From Dastarcus helophoroides (Eukaryota; Arthropoda; Insecta; Coleoptera; Bothrideridae): a stretch of DNA of 64,000 nt. Positions within the stretch are counted from its first letter, which is position 1; every line of letters starts with the position of its first letter. The DNA lies in contig CM053327.1 of NCBI GenBank assembly GCA_028583605.1, forward strand, positions 46,300,510-46,364,509, written 5' to 3'. Below, piece after piece: positions 12,512 through 25,000 of the stretch. Below the pieces are notes generated by a model. It was not told where the DNA came from. It was given only the letters and a program-made list of their open reading frames with translations, and made no database searches. A program made the translations under genes and the position numbers.

Positions 12512-13808
12512 TTAGCGTGGGAATTCAGGTCCTCCCATTTTTTGTTGAATTATCTTACCATAGCCTCCTCGCCCTCCGTCGTAGTCAGTTCTGTATTCAT
12601 CTCGTACCTAAAATAAATAATAATTGAAAAATGTACTCATCTTAAAATATACACCTTATTAACCCTTTCGCGCCGAAGACCATATATTCCCGTGTTAAAA
12701 AAATGTAACAAGTAGTCGAAGACTGTATTTAACCGAATTATATTTTTAATTTAGTACAATATTCTTGTACAGACGCCGATAATCGTACTTTTCCGGTAAA
12801 TGTATACTATAACGACGAAGACAATATGATTTCGTAAACCTCGAAAACTGCTCGCCTTATGGGCATACTTAAAAATAGGAAATAGCACGTCGCGAATGAG
12901 TTAAGTGAGAAAATGTCTGCGATAATTCGTTGTTGGTGAAAACAAAGCGATAAAACCGCTATTTATTTATTTACAAAAAATACTCTGTCTACAGAGGTAC
13001 ACTAGGTTACCTGTACGTAGTCCTAGTTTCCCTTAATCTAGACTAACTAAATCTAAAACTTATATATCATCACTTAATTTAAATTAATATAATTTGCCAA
13101 CATTAAAGTCATTCCCTTTTCTATACATTTATAAACTTATTTTCTGTAATTTATTTGCGAAATATTCATATTTGTATGCAGTTTTATTGGCTTCCCCTCT
13201 ATTTTGAAATCATTTTAATTTAATCAAGTTCCGTTCAGTAATTTCAAACGTGCTCCATGAAATATTTATGAAATTTTCCAATTTGATAGATAAATTAATT
13301 GCACGAATTAATCCTAGCATTAACAACAAACCTGTCCACCAGTCTTTCCACGTCCATATTGCCTTCCTTCGATAAAACCAGCATCCCAATCTGTACGCAC
13401 GATTCTGTCATCTAATCTCGTCCCGTTAATATACCTGCAACGACGTTTAAGATACCGCATATGGGAACAAATTAACTTACCTAAGACAGTTTTCGGCATC
13501 CGGTCTGTGGTAATATTCAACAAAGCAAAACCCACACGGTGTCTTTTTATACTTATCCAGGCCCATGACCACTCTTCGAATATCTCCACATTTAGAAAAT
13601 AATTCGTACAGTTGCTCCTCCGTAGTGTAAAAGGATAAATTACCAACATAAAGGGTAGTGGAATTTCGCAAAAGGCGATCCTGTTCGGCCCTCGTGCCCT
13701 AAAATTCAAATATAAGAGGGACCAAAAGTGAAAGCTTTGTTAAGTTACCTTAAAATGTTGATCTCTGTACGAACTAAGTTCAACGGAAGGTGAATGAATT
13801 GTTGCCAT
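12512..13808 (-). CDS. Ncbp2: Nuclear cap-binding protein subunit 2 (CBP20)
   Basis: Role (family knowledge): CBP20 binds the 7-methylguanosine cap of nuclear Pol II transcripts as a heterodimer with CBP80, supporting splicing, 3' processing and export. Exons on the minus strand: 13808-13749, 13698-13481, 13434-13332, 12607-12512. All are GT-AG with matching phases, giving 158 aa, close to the 156 aa of the human protein. The single RRM is clear: RNP2 LYVGNL at residues 36-41 and RNP1 GFCFVEY at 76-82. The cap-stacking tyrosines expected from the human structure are present as Tyr14 and Tyr37. The invariant [18 protein letters not shown] and [18 protein letters not shown] segments follow, then a Gly/Arg-rich tail. 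Intron 3 (724 bp) contains a piggyBac-like MITE. It converges with TTC21B. The gene appears intact. Confidence 0.97.
12663..12900. mobile_element. piggyBac-like MITE with TTAA duplication
   Basis: A 238-bp segment in NCBP2 intron 3 flanked on both sides by TTAA (12659-12662 and 12901-12904), the target duplicated by piggyBac transposases. The ends form imperfect inverted repeats: CCCTTTCGCGCCG at the left against CTCATTCGCGACG from the right. No ORF. Its size and structure fit a non-autonomous piggyBac derivative. Confidence 0.65.
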
Positions 13809-14972
13809 TTTCGTTCGTTAAAGAATCGAAAATGGAAAATTCGATCGATATTTCAGTTAATTTACTCGTATGTTTGAAAGCTGCTTTATACTATATTGTA
13901 AAGTAAATCGAAAAAACACTTGTTTGAGGTTAGGTCGACTCAGTGTTGCCAATCTGTAAGCAAGCTTTTTCCCTTCACTTACCAGAAAATTACCATTTTT
14001 ATGAAAGAATTGCCTTCCGCCGTTAATCGAATATGTATTCAATCAACGCTACCGCTAAGACCACAAATCACTTATTCCATATAGGTGCCTTATGGCTAAG
14101 ACATCAGAAATTTTGTCGACCGAAAAAAATAGGTCGGTCAAGGTACGGTTTCGGGTCGTCTAGTTTTCGCGACTTTTCTTGTTAAAATTACTTTCCTTAC
14201 GTCTTCAGCTTCCCGTTTCCGTAAAAATTTTCTTGCGCCGACTCGAATTATGCCCGGAACTTTACCAATAGGTCTTCCAAACAATTTTTCGCATTAATTT
14301 CCCGTTGTCCAATTTTGTAAACTAAAAATAGTCCCCAACAGCACAATTATTTGCATTCTTACTTCTCCTAGACGAATTGACTCTACAAAAAATTCCCGTT
14401 TTCAACTAACTTTTCCATTTTATGTTCAAAAATTCCCGTAAAACGGAAAATTTCCTTACAGGTGGGAACACTGCTAGTCATAGACAAATTAAAATTTTGG
14501 ACATGTCAACTGTCAATGGGCACCATTTTGAATCTTAGGCCTAATTCAGACGCAATTTGGTAGTTAACGCCTATTTCAACAGATGGCGCACCGTCAAAAC
14601 TGCTTAGAATTAATAATTTTACCAAAATTCGTATAAATATATCCTTCCTGACTTCAAATTATGTAATAAGAACAACAAATCTTTAATTCTATTTAGATGG
14701 GTTCCTTGTATATTGTTTATATGTTTTTTTGTGTTTTTTTTTTTCAAATAAGGAAAGGGAGTCCAGCAAGGCCGACGTTTATAAATGTGCAGATTGTTCG
14801 TCGCACGAAGGGATGCAACATCGTTCAAAAAAATGTTAAATAAATTGAAAAAAACATCGTTCAAAAAAGCATCGATGCTTGACCATCGATATTTTTTTTC
14901 CATAAAATATCGATGTCTCAAACATTGATATTCGTTAACGATACATCGATGATTTTCCGATGTTTCTTAAAT
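13809..14972. other. Intergenic region upstream of NCBP2
   Basis: This contains the NCBP2 promoter by position; no TATA box stands out. Near 14870-14960 there is a cluster of ATCGAT palindromes (at least five), several in the form TATCGATG, which resemble the insect DRE/DREF motif but may belong to a repeat. I see no gene. Confidence 0.4.
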
Positions 14973-14984
14973 ATTTAATTGAGG

Positions 14985-15254
14985 TATGCAAGAAGAATGC
15001 AACCTAGACTACAAATTCTTGCATACGACATTGTTGGCGATGGCCATAGTTTCTCTATGGACCAATAGGTGGTAGTACTAAAAAGTCACTCTCTCGACGC
15101 CTGTGAATGTTTTAGTACTTGCTTGTCGGAACATTTATTAGCATTCGAGTTGGATATACCAAACTGACGAGATCTAACAAGATCGAAACCGGTATTTGGT
15201 TTCCAAACTTCGAATCTAATAAATGTTCAAACCTATTGGTCTGTGCATTATAGA
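14985..15254 (+). mobile_element. Family A hammerhead retrozyme-like element, single copy
   Basis: Flanked by the 12-bp direct repeat ATTTAATTGAGG at 14973-14984 and 15255-15266. It opens with a short segment in reverse orientation (TGCAAGAAGAATGCAACC), switches orientation near TTGCAT, and runs forward through the hammerhead to the family end GTCTGTGCATTA. A middle section present in the tandem copies is missing. Non-coding. The target duplication with an internal inversion suggests insertion by reverse transcription. Confidence 0.8.
15158..15200 (+). ncRNA. Type I hammerhead ribozyme motif (family A)
   Basis: Core seen in order: stem I strand ACCAAA; CTGACGA; stem II GATCT / AGATC with an AACA loop; GAAA; palindromic minimal stem III (ACC/GGT sharing the last A of GAAA); H17 = A at 15194; then stem I strand TTTGGT. 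All conserved core bases are present (position 7 = C is allowed). Predicted cleavage is after 15194. Stem I continues outward through TTGG/CCAA, ATTCGA/TCGAAT and a perfect 12-bp helix (ACATTTATTAG-type arm) with small internal loops, unusually long for this class. Confidence 0.85.
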
Positions 15255-16689
15255 ATTTAATTGAGGGTTTAAAAAGTCAAAATTACAACGATGTAGAAAG
15301 GACAATAAGGACATCAATTTAAAATAAATCTTTTTAGAAATTTCGAGTTTAAGGTTAGTATTTCGACTTTTTTAAAAAAGTATTGGAATCAAAATTGAAA
15401 TTTCCATTCTAATAATCTCGGCATTTCGACTTTAATCTCAAAATTTTGACCTTTTTCTCGGATACTCGACTAATTGTTCGACATTTCCCCTCTTAATCTC
15501 GACATTTCACCTCTTAATATCGACATTTCGCCTCTTAATCTCGACATTTCGCCTCTTAATCTCGAAATTTAGACTTTTTTTTAGAAATTCTGGGATTATT
15601 AAAGTCAAAATTTCGACTTTAATATTGAAATTTTGACTACAGATAAACTAAAAACTGAAATTTTTAGAAAAAAGTGAAAATTTCGACGTTAATTTTAGAA
15701 TATCAAAAAAGTCGATATTTTAAGATTAAAGTTGAAATTTCGAGAAAAAACTCGAAATTTCGCCATTAAACTTTTAAGTTTCTAAAACATTTTTTTTTAA
15801 TTGATGGCCTTTCTACGCTTTATTTATTTAATTATGTGTGATGGAATGAGAATTATTTTCCTTCCGATTTTAAAAATATATTTTTGAAGTGAAAACTTCC
15901 TCAGACGTGTTGAGCTATTTTGGGTAAAGTTTCACGTTACCATCACTCGTATCCAACATGCTCAACGGTTTACTTAAGAGAACGTTGGTTTTAAGTTTTA
16001 ACTTCTGTCGGCAATCTCGAAGACTCCCCAATTTTGTTAAATTTTTCTTCCTCCAAATTTTGTCCTAAAACTCAAAATCTACGTTTTTTGAACCAAAGAT
16101 TGGGTTCGAAGATTAAGATTTTCAAAAGAAGTAGACATTTCAAGCCTAATATTGAAAAAAAACTTCAACATTGAAAAGTTAAATTCAAAATTTAAAAAAA
16201 TTTTACTCTAATCTCAAATATTTATAAAACATACTCGAATCTTCGATAAAAATTCAAGGTTAAACTCCGGGTTTGAAGAAAAAGTTGAAATCTGGAAAAA
16301 AACTAAAAGTTATGAAAATAAAATTTGGTTTAAAAGTAAATTTTGGAAAATAAATGAATTTAAAAAGGTGGGAAAATTTTGAAAAATAAATTAAACCTTT
16401 GAAAAAACTTCGAAAATTTTATAAAAAGGCAATTTTGAAATATATTGAAATTTTCATAAATAATTAAAATTTTCAAAAAAATTCAGGTTTTTTAAAACAG
16501 TCGAAATTTTAATGGAATTCCTTTTAAAAAATGCAAAATTTTGTAAATATCCCAAACTTATAAAAGTCGGAATTTTCAAAATAAGCGAGGGTTTGAGAAA
16601 ATATCGAATTTTGCAAATTTTGACCGAAAAATTCAAAAGTTTTCAAGAAATGGGGTTTTTCAAAAAAGTCGAAATTTTGATAAAATAAA
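15255..16689. other. AT-rich degenerate repeat sequence
   Basis: The region is dominated by loosely repeated AAATTTCGA / CGACATTTCGCCTCTTAATC motifs; a 30-bp unit of the latter is tandem near 15475-15565. No ORF with conserved content and no RNA gene seen. Confidence 0.5.
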
Positions 16690-16960
16690 TAAAGTATGTA
16701 TTTTTTGGGTATAATGAACTTTGGATATAACGAACTCCGCATATAACGAACTCCGCAAATAACAAACTCCGCAAATAACAAACTCCGCATAAACGAACTT
16801 CGCATATAAGGAACCACCGCTTATATCGAACAAAATTATGGTCTAAACCTCCATAAGAAAGTATGGAATTCTCGTTCGTTTATAACGAACACTTGGCTAT
16901 AACGAACTATTTAAAAATCCTCTTGGTGGTTCGGTATATCCCAAGCTGACTGTACAAACG
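16690..16960. mobile_element. pogo/Tigger-like transposon end with expanded short repeats
   Basis: The right edge reads GTATATCCCAAGCTGACTGTA, whose complement starts with TACAGTCAGCTTGGGATAT. Together with repeated TATAACGAACT motifs this is the typical terminal sequence of pogo/Tigger-like elements. At 16715-16800 a 17-18-bp unit, TATAACGAACTCCGCA with variants, is tandemly repeated. No transposase. Probably a fragment. Confidence 0.45.
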
Positions 16961-18771
16961 TTCATCTATAATCAGCCTTTTCCTATGGTCACCTTTGTAA
17001 AATTTTAAATATTATTGAATCCATTTACTACATAAAACCAATTGAAAGTCTAACAAGAAATAAATCTTCGTATTCGTCGAATTGCTGACCAAATTAGCCA
17101 ACTTCAATAAATAAATTGGACAAGTATAAACGAGTTCTCTATATTTGATCAAATTGTTTAACTAGACAGGAACACGTGCAAACGCTGAATACTTTGTTCT
17201 GAAACAATTATTTTTGAGCGAATTACTTGGCAAGTGTTGATTATTGGAATCAGTATCTTTACATGTAAGGTGGCGTTATGACAAAACATAAAAATCGAGT
17301 TACTTCGACCGTCGTATGGGTAGGAAGCGGAGTTATCGTGCAAATTTCCCCTCGGGATAACATCGAGGACTATAACATTGGTCAGTGAATTAAGTATGTA
17401 AGAAATTTTCGTTTTTTTTTGATGTTTTGTGTTAATTTTTCGTCAGATTCTATTAGCTAATTTTGTCGTGTTGCAACAGCTGTGTTTTTGCCAAGTTTTT
17501 GATAATGGAAAATTTTCTCGTCGTTACGCTCTTCTAAACGTTGCTTTTGACATTTGTAAATTATTTGACGCGCTTCCGGCTTACGTATATTATCTCTGGT
17601 CAATTTAATTCTTGTAATTTGTATAGAAAAATATGTTTATTAATTATTATTAATAATATCGACTAATTATTAATAATATCGACTAACGTATCATATTTAG
17701 TTATTTGTTTACATTCAAGACTTTTCAGTTAATTTCAGTACGATACGTAGACTCTCATTTTATTAAAGAGTCGTGCATGTTGCAATTTTTTCATCATCCT
17801 TGTATTAAAAATGCAAAAAGTTGTACTACCATATCAAATCGTCTGGAAACCTATTTCGTCTCATTAACATTTTTCGGTGTCAAGCTTACCAAAATTATGA
17901 GGTCAAATATCGATTTTCGTGGTATTCAATGCTCTTTAATTGGTTGAATCGACTAAAGAAATGAACTCTAAATTTGAGCAGACAAATTTGAGTAGACAAG
18001 GGAATGTTTATAAAAGTTACAGAAAATCTTAATCGAAAAATATTTGGTGCAGCTAACGTTTAAAAAATTATTAATGTGGAACGAGCATTCTTTGTATTAC
18101 TATCTTTTCTAAAATTTTCTTACAAAGTAAACACATAAAATGTTAATTGTCTTCGATGTAGCACCAAGAAAACATTCTTTGTTAATTCAGAGTTTTCTCT
18201 CAAAATTTTGCTTTTTTCAAATTTGCAATTGATATTCTTTAAATTTCCACTTCGTACTTGGAGGGTTTTTTTACTGAAATTTGAGTTTTTGTCGAATTTA
18301 AATATCTTTTCCTTTGAGACTCCATTTCCAGAGTGCACCCTAAATGGTTAAGATTTGATTACCTTTTAATTATTTTGTTACAATTTTTGAAACAAGAAAT
18401 TGGTTGTAGGAAGTAGCGAAGGGATTTATTTACTTCAGATAAACAAACCCAGTCTGATTCGAGTGGCAGTAAAATTGAAACGTTATATTTCCTGTTCTTA
18501 GAAATCGATAAGTGATAGTAATTTTGTCAATTTTTTGTTGACTATAATATTCTAGGAACTGATGTATTTATGGGAGGAGATTTCTGTAAACAATAAGGCA
18601 ATTGATAATTTATTAGTCATAAAATCAGATCGAAATAAATCGAACAATGCCACATTAACATTTAGGGAATGTTCCCGGTCGCTTTGGAAAACTACTCAAT
18701 CAATATACGATATACGTTCAACCTTGAGACGTCTCTCCTTGAAATCGAATATGTCAGATGATTGCACCACA
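16961..18771. other. Mostly single-copy sequence downstream of SLC45 gene
   Basis: Little repetition is visible apart from a small duplicated TTATTAATAATATCGACTAA near 17640-17690. Short open frames occur but none shows recognisable protein features. On the minus strand it lies 3' of the SLC45 stop codon and may include its 3' UTR. Confidence 0.4.
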
Positions 18772-18777
18772 TTTATT
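18772..18777 (-). terminator. Candidate polyadenylation signal of the SLC45 gene
   Basis: AATAAA on the minus strand about 60 nt beyond the SLC45 stop codon. Placement is plausible; the sequence alone does not exclude a longer 3' UTR. Confidence 0.4.
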
Positions 18778-18835
18778 GATAAATTATTACACATTACATA
18801 ATTATTTACACTTAAGACGCTTTTGTACTTTTTTC

Positions 18836-19066
18836 TTAAAGATCCAAATACATTATTTGAGTGGCTGTTAAGGCGCCACAAAACGCTAAAATACTGGCAA
18901 CGACGACCACAGCTGTGGTCGTTTGGGACAAAGCGACGATGTATCCCATACCCAAAGACAATAAAAATTGAGCCAAAAACACCATGCTGGATATGATGGC
19001 CACATCGGTGCCCAATCCACGTATTTGACCGCCACTTTTCGCCACCCCGTCAGCGGACACATCAAA
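18836..19066 (-). CDS. SLC45 transporter, last coding exon
   Basis: Acceptor CAG at 19069-19067; the stop TAA is at 18838-18836. It encodes 76 residues beginning FDVSADGVAKSGGQIRG, with two hydrophobic segments (SSMVFLAQFLLSLGMGYIV and TTAVVVVASILAFCGALTA), the terminal TM helices. Phase 0 matches the upstream exon. Confidence 0.9.
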   Translation of the reverse strand, partial: FDVSADGVAKSGGQIRGLGTDVAIISSMVFLAQFLLSLGMGYIVALSQTTTAVVVVASILAFCGALTATQIMYLDL

Positions 19067-22000
19067 CTGAAATTAACAATGAATAATATAGACATCTTGT
19101 CCCCTGAAAGCAAGAAATATTAAAAAAACACAACAAAGTTGCAACAGAGAGCAACAGTTGCAACAGAGCAAGAACTAAAATAAGTTTAAACTAAAAAAAA
19201 TTGAAGTTCATATTCGTTTTAACATCAAATTTCTGCAGACACCTACATAGAAATTTGTAGAAAAATTTGGATTTGGAAAGAAAAATGTTTGCCAAAATTT
19301 CTGCTTTTTTGTTGAAACCAAGAAATATTAAAAAACACAACAAAGTTGCAACAGAGCAACAACTAAAATAAGTTTAAACTAAAAAAACTTGAATTTTTTA
19401 TTCGTTTTAATACCAAATTCCTGCAGAAACCTAGAAATTTGTAGAAAAATTTGTATATGAAAAGAAAAATGTTTGCCAAAATTTCCGTTTTCTTGTTGAA
19501 ACGAAGAAAAACACAACAAGGTTGCAACAGAGCAACAGTTGCAACAGAGCAACAACTGAAATAAGTTTAAACTAAAAAAACTTGAATTTTATATTCGTTT
19601 TAACACCAAATTTCTGCAGAAACGTAGAAATTTGTAGAAAAATTTGTATTTAAAAAGAAAAATGTTTGCCAAAATTTCTGCTTCTTTGTTGAAACTAAAA
19701 AATATTTTAAAACACAACAAAGTTGCAACAGAGCAACAACAGTTGCAACAGAGCAACAGCAGTTGCAACAGAGCAACAACTAAAATAAGTTTAAACTAAA
19801 AAAGAGAAAGACTTGAATTTTATATTCGTTTTGACGCCTAATTTCTGCAGAAACTTAGAAATTTGTAGAAAAATTCGAATTTGAAAAGAAAAATGTTTGC
19901 CTAAATTTCTGTTTTCTTGTTGAAACCAAGAGTTATTAAAAAACACAACAGGTGCAACAGAGCAACAACTAAAATAAGTTTAAACTAAAAAAACTTGAAT
20001 TTTATATTCGTTTTAATACGAAATTCCTGCAGAAACCTGGAAATTTGTAGAAAAATTTGTATTTGAAAAGAAAAATGTTTACCAAAATTTCTGCTTCTTT
20101 GTTGAAACCAAGAAATATTAAAAAACACAACAAAGTTGCAACAGAGCAACAACAATTGCAACAGAGCAACAATTAAAATGTTGAAACTAAAAAAACTTGA
20201 ATTTTATATTCGTTTTAATACCAAATTCCTGCAGAAACCTGGAAATTTGTAGAAAAATTTGTATTTGAAAAGAGAAATGTTTGTCAAAATTTCTGTTTTC
20301 TTGTTGAAACGAAGAAATATTAAAAAACACAACAAGGTTGCGACAGAGCAGCAACAGTTGCACCAGAGCACCAACAGTTGCAACAGAGCAACAACAGTTG
20401 CAACAGAGGAACAACTAAAATAAGTTTAAACTAAAAAAGAAAAAGACTTGACTTTATTTCGTTTTAACGCCAAATTCCTGCAGAAACTTGGAAATTTGTA
20501 GAAAAGTTTGAATTTTAAAAGAAAAATGTTTGCCAAAATTTCTGCTTCTTTGTTGAAACCAAGAAATATTAAAAAACACAACAAAGTTGCAACAGAGCAA
20601 CACCAGTTGCAACAGAGCAACAACAGTTGCAACAGAGCAACAACAATTGCAACAGAGCAACAATTAAAATGTTGAAACTAAAAAAACCTGAATTTTATAT
20701 TCGTTTTAATACCAAATTCCTGCAGAAACCTAGAAATTTGTAGAAAAATTTGTATTTGAAAAGAAAAATGTTTGCCAAAATTTCTGTTTTCTTGTTGAAA
20801 CGAAAAAATATTAAAAAACACAACAAGGTTGCAACAGAGCAACAACAATTACAACAGAGCAACAACAGTTGCAACAGAGCAACAACAATTGCAACAGAGC
20901 AACAATTAAAATGAGTTTAAACTAAAAAACTTGAATTTTATATTCGTTTTAACACCAAATTTCTGCAGAAACGTAGAAATTTGTAGAAAAATTTGTATTT
21001 GAAAAGAAAAATGGTTACCAAAATTTCTGCTTCCTTGTTGAAACCAAGAAATATTAAAAAACACAACAAAGTTGCAACAGAGCAACAACAGTTGTAACAG
21101 AGCAACAACAGTTGCAACAGAGCAACAACAGTTGCAACAGAACAACAACAATTGCAACAGAGCAACAATTAAAATAAGTTTAAACTTAAAAATTTGAATT
21201 TTATATTCGTTTCAATACCAAATTCCTGCAGAAACCTGGAAATTTGTAGAAAAATTTGTATTTAAAAAGAAAAATGTTTGTCAATATTTCTGTTTTCTTG
21301 GTGAAACGAAGAAATATTAAAAAACACAACAAGGTTCAACAGAGCAACAACAATTACAACAGAGCAACAACAGTTGCAACAGAGCAACAACAGTTGCAAC
21401 AGAGGAACAACAATTGCAACAGAGCAACAATTAAAATAAGTTTAAACTAAAAAAACTTGAATTTCATATTCGTTTTAATACCAAATTCCTGCAGAAACCT
21501 AGAAATTTGTAGAAAAATTTGTATTTGAAAAGAAAAATGTTTGCCAAAATTTCTGCTTTCTTGTTGAAACGAAGAAATATTAAAAAACACAACAAAGTTG
21601 CAACAGGGCAACAACAGTTGTAACAGCAACAACAGTTGCAACCAGAGCAACAACAGTTGCAACAGAGGAACAACAATTGCAACAGAGCAACAATTAAAAT
21701 AAGTTTAAACTAAAAAACTTGAATTTTATATTCGTTTTAATACCAAATTCCTGCAGAAACCTGGAAATTTGTAGAAAAATTTGTATTTGAAAAGAAAAAT
21801 GTTTGTCAAAATTTCTGTTTTCTTGTTGAAACGAAGAAATATTAAAAAACACAACAAGGTTGCAACAGAGCAGCAACAGTTGCAACAGAGCACAACAGTT
21901 GCAACAGAGCAACAACTAAAATAAGTTTAAACTAAAAAAGAAAAAGACTTGAATTTTATATTCGTTTTAACGCCAAATTCCTGCAGAAATTTAGAAATTT

Positions 22001-25000
22001 GTAGAAAAGTTTGTATTTGAAAAGAAAAATGTTTGCCAAAATTTCTGCTTCTTTGTTGAAACCAAGAAATATTAAAAAACACAACAAAGTTGCAACAGAG
22101 CAACAACAGTTGCAACAGAGCAACAACAGTTGCAACAGAGCAACAACAATTGCGACAGAGCAACAATTAAAGTAAGTTTAAACTAAAAAATTTTGAATTT
22201 TATATTCGTTTTAATACCAAATTCCTGCAGAAACCTGGAAATTTGTAGAAAAATTTGTATTTGAAAAGAAAAATGTTTGTCAAAATTTCTGCTTTCTTGT
22301 TGAAACGAAGAAATATTAAAAAACACAACAAGATTGCAACAGAGCAACAACAGAAACTTAGAAATTTGTAGAAAAAATTGTATTTGAAAAGAAAAATGTT
22401 TACCAAAATTTCTGCTTCTTTGTTGAAACCAAGAAATATTAAAAAACACAACAAGGTTGCAACAGAGCAACAACAGTTGCAACAGAGCAACAACAGTTGC
22501 AACAGAGCAACAACAGTTGCAACAGAGCAACAACGGTTGCAACAGAGCGACAACAGTTGCAACAGAGCAACAACAGTTGCAACAGAGCAACAACAGTTGC
22601 AACAGAGCAACAACAATTGCAACAGAGCAACAATTAAAATAAGTTTAAACTAAAAAACTTGAATTTTATATTCGTTTTAATACCAAATTCCTGCAGAAAC
22701 CTGGAAATTTGTACAAAAATTTGTATTTGAAAAGAAAAATGTTTGTCAAAATTTCTGTTTTCTTGTTGAAATGAAGAAATATTAAAAAACACAACAAGGT
22801 TGCAACAGAGCAGCAACAGTTGCAACAGAGCAATAACTAAAATAAGTTTAAACTAAAAAAGAAAAAGACTTGAATTTTATATTCGTTTTAACGCCAAATT
22901 TCTGCAGAAACTTAGAAATTTGTAGAAAAATTCGAATTTGAAAGGAAAAATGTTTGATAAAATGTCTGTTTTCTTGTTGAAACCAAGAGTTATTAAAAAA
23001 CACAACAGTTGCAACAGAGCAACAACTAAAATAAGTTTAAACTAAAAAAACTTGAATTTTATATTCGTTTTAACACCAAATTTCTCCAAAATTCTCTCCA
23101 AAATTCTCCAAATTTGTATTTGAAAAGAAAAATGTTTACCAAAATTTCTGCTTCTTTGTTGAAACCAAGAAATATTAAAAAACACAACAAAGTTGCAACA
23201 GAGCAACAACAATTGCAACAGAGCAACAATTAAAATGTTGAAACTAAAAAAACTTGAATTTTATATTCGTTTTAATACCAAATTCCTGCAGAAACCTGGA
23301 AATTTGTAGAAAAATTTGTATTTGAAAAGAGAAATGTTTGTCAAAATTTCTGTTTTCTTGTTGAAACGAAGAAATATTAAAAAACACAACAAGGTTGCGA
23401 CAGAGCAGCAACAGTTGCAACAGAGCACCAACAGTTGCAACAGAGCAACAACAGTTGCAACAGAGGAACAACTAAAATAAGTTTAAACTAAAAAAGAAAA
23501 AGACTTGACTTTATTTCGTTTTAACGCCAAATTCCTGCAGAAACTTGGAAATTTGTAGAAAAGTTTGAATTTTAAAAGAAAAATGTTTGCCAAAATTTCT
23601 GCTTCTTTGTTGAAACCAAGAAATATTAAAAAACACAACAAAGTTGCAACAGAGCAACACCAGTTGCAACAGAGCAACAACAGTTGCAACAGAGCAACAA
23701 CAATTGCAACAGAGCAACAATTAAAATGTTGAAACTAAAAAAACCTGAATTTTATATTCGTTTTAATACCAAATTCCTGCAGAAACCTAGAAATTTGTAG
23801 AAAAATTTGTATTTGAAAAGAAAAATGTTTGCCAAAATTTCTGTTTTCTTGTTGAAACGAAAAAATATTAAAAAACACAACAAGGTTGCAACAGAGCAAC
23901 AACAATTACAACAGAGCAACAACAGTTGCAACAGAGCAACAACAATTGCAACAGAGCAACAATTAAAATGAGTTTAAACTAAAAAACTTGAATTTTATAT
24001 TCGTTTTAACACCAAATTTCTGCAGAAACGTAGAAATTTGTAGAAAAATTTGTATTTGAAAAGAAAAATGGTTACCAAAATTTCTGCTTCCTTGTTGAAA
24101 CCAAGAAATATTAAAAAACACAACAAAGTTGCAACAGAGCAACAACAGTTGTAACAGAGCAACAACAGTTGCAACAGAGCAACAACAGTTGCAACAGAAC
24201 AACAACAATTGCAACAGAGCAACAATTAAAATAAGTTTAAACTTAAAAATTTGAATTTTATATTCGTTTCAATACCAAATTCCTGCAGAAACCTGGAAAT
24301 TTGTAGAAAAATTTGTATTTAAAAAGAAAAATGTTTGTCAATATTTCTGTTTTCTTGGTGAAACGAAGAAATATTAAAAAACACAACAAGGTTGCAACAG
24401 AGCAACAACAATTGCAACAGAGCAACAACAGTTGCAACAGAGCAACAACAGTTGCAACAGAGCAACAACTAAAATAAGTTTATGTTTGTCAAAATTTCTG
24501 TTTTCTTGTTGAAACGAAGAAATATTAAAAAACACAACAAGGTTGCAACAGAGCAACAACTAAAATAAGTTTAAACTAAAAAAGAAAAAGACTTGAATTT
24601 TATATTCGTTTTAACGCCAAATTTCTGCAGAAACTTAGAAATTTGTAGAAAAATTCGAATTTGAAAAGAAAAATGTTTGTCAAAATTTCTGTTTTCTTGT
24701 TGAAACCAAGAGTAATTAAAAAACACAACAGTTGAAACAGAGCAACAACTAAAATAAGTTTAAACTAAAAAAACTTGAATTTTATATTCGTTTTAACATC
24801 AAATTTCTGCAGAAACCTAAACATTTGTAGAAAAATTTGTATTTGAAAAGAACAATGTTTGCCAAAATTCCTGCTTCTTTGTTGAAACCAAGAAATATTA
24901 AAAAACACAACAAAGTTGCGACAGAGCAACAACAGTTGCAACAGAGCAACAACAGTTGCAACAGAGCAACAACAATTGCAACAGAGCAACAATAGTTGCA

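Noticed and set aside
14870..14960. DREF-bound promoter from clustered ATCGAT words
   Set aside because: The palindromes are irregular and lie beside repeat sequence about 1 kb from the nearest start codon; evidence is too weak to call a regulatory site.
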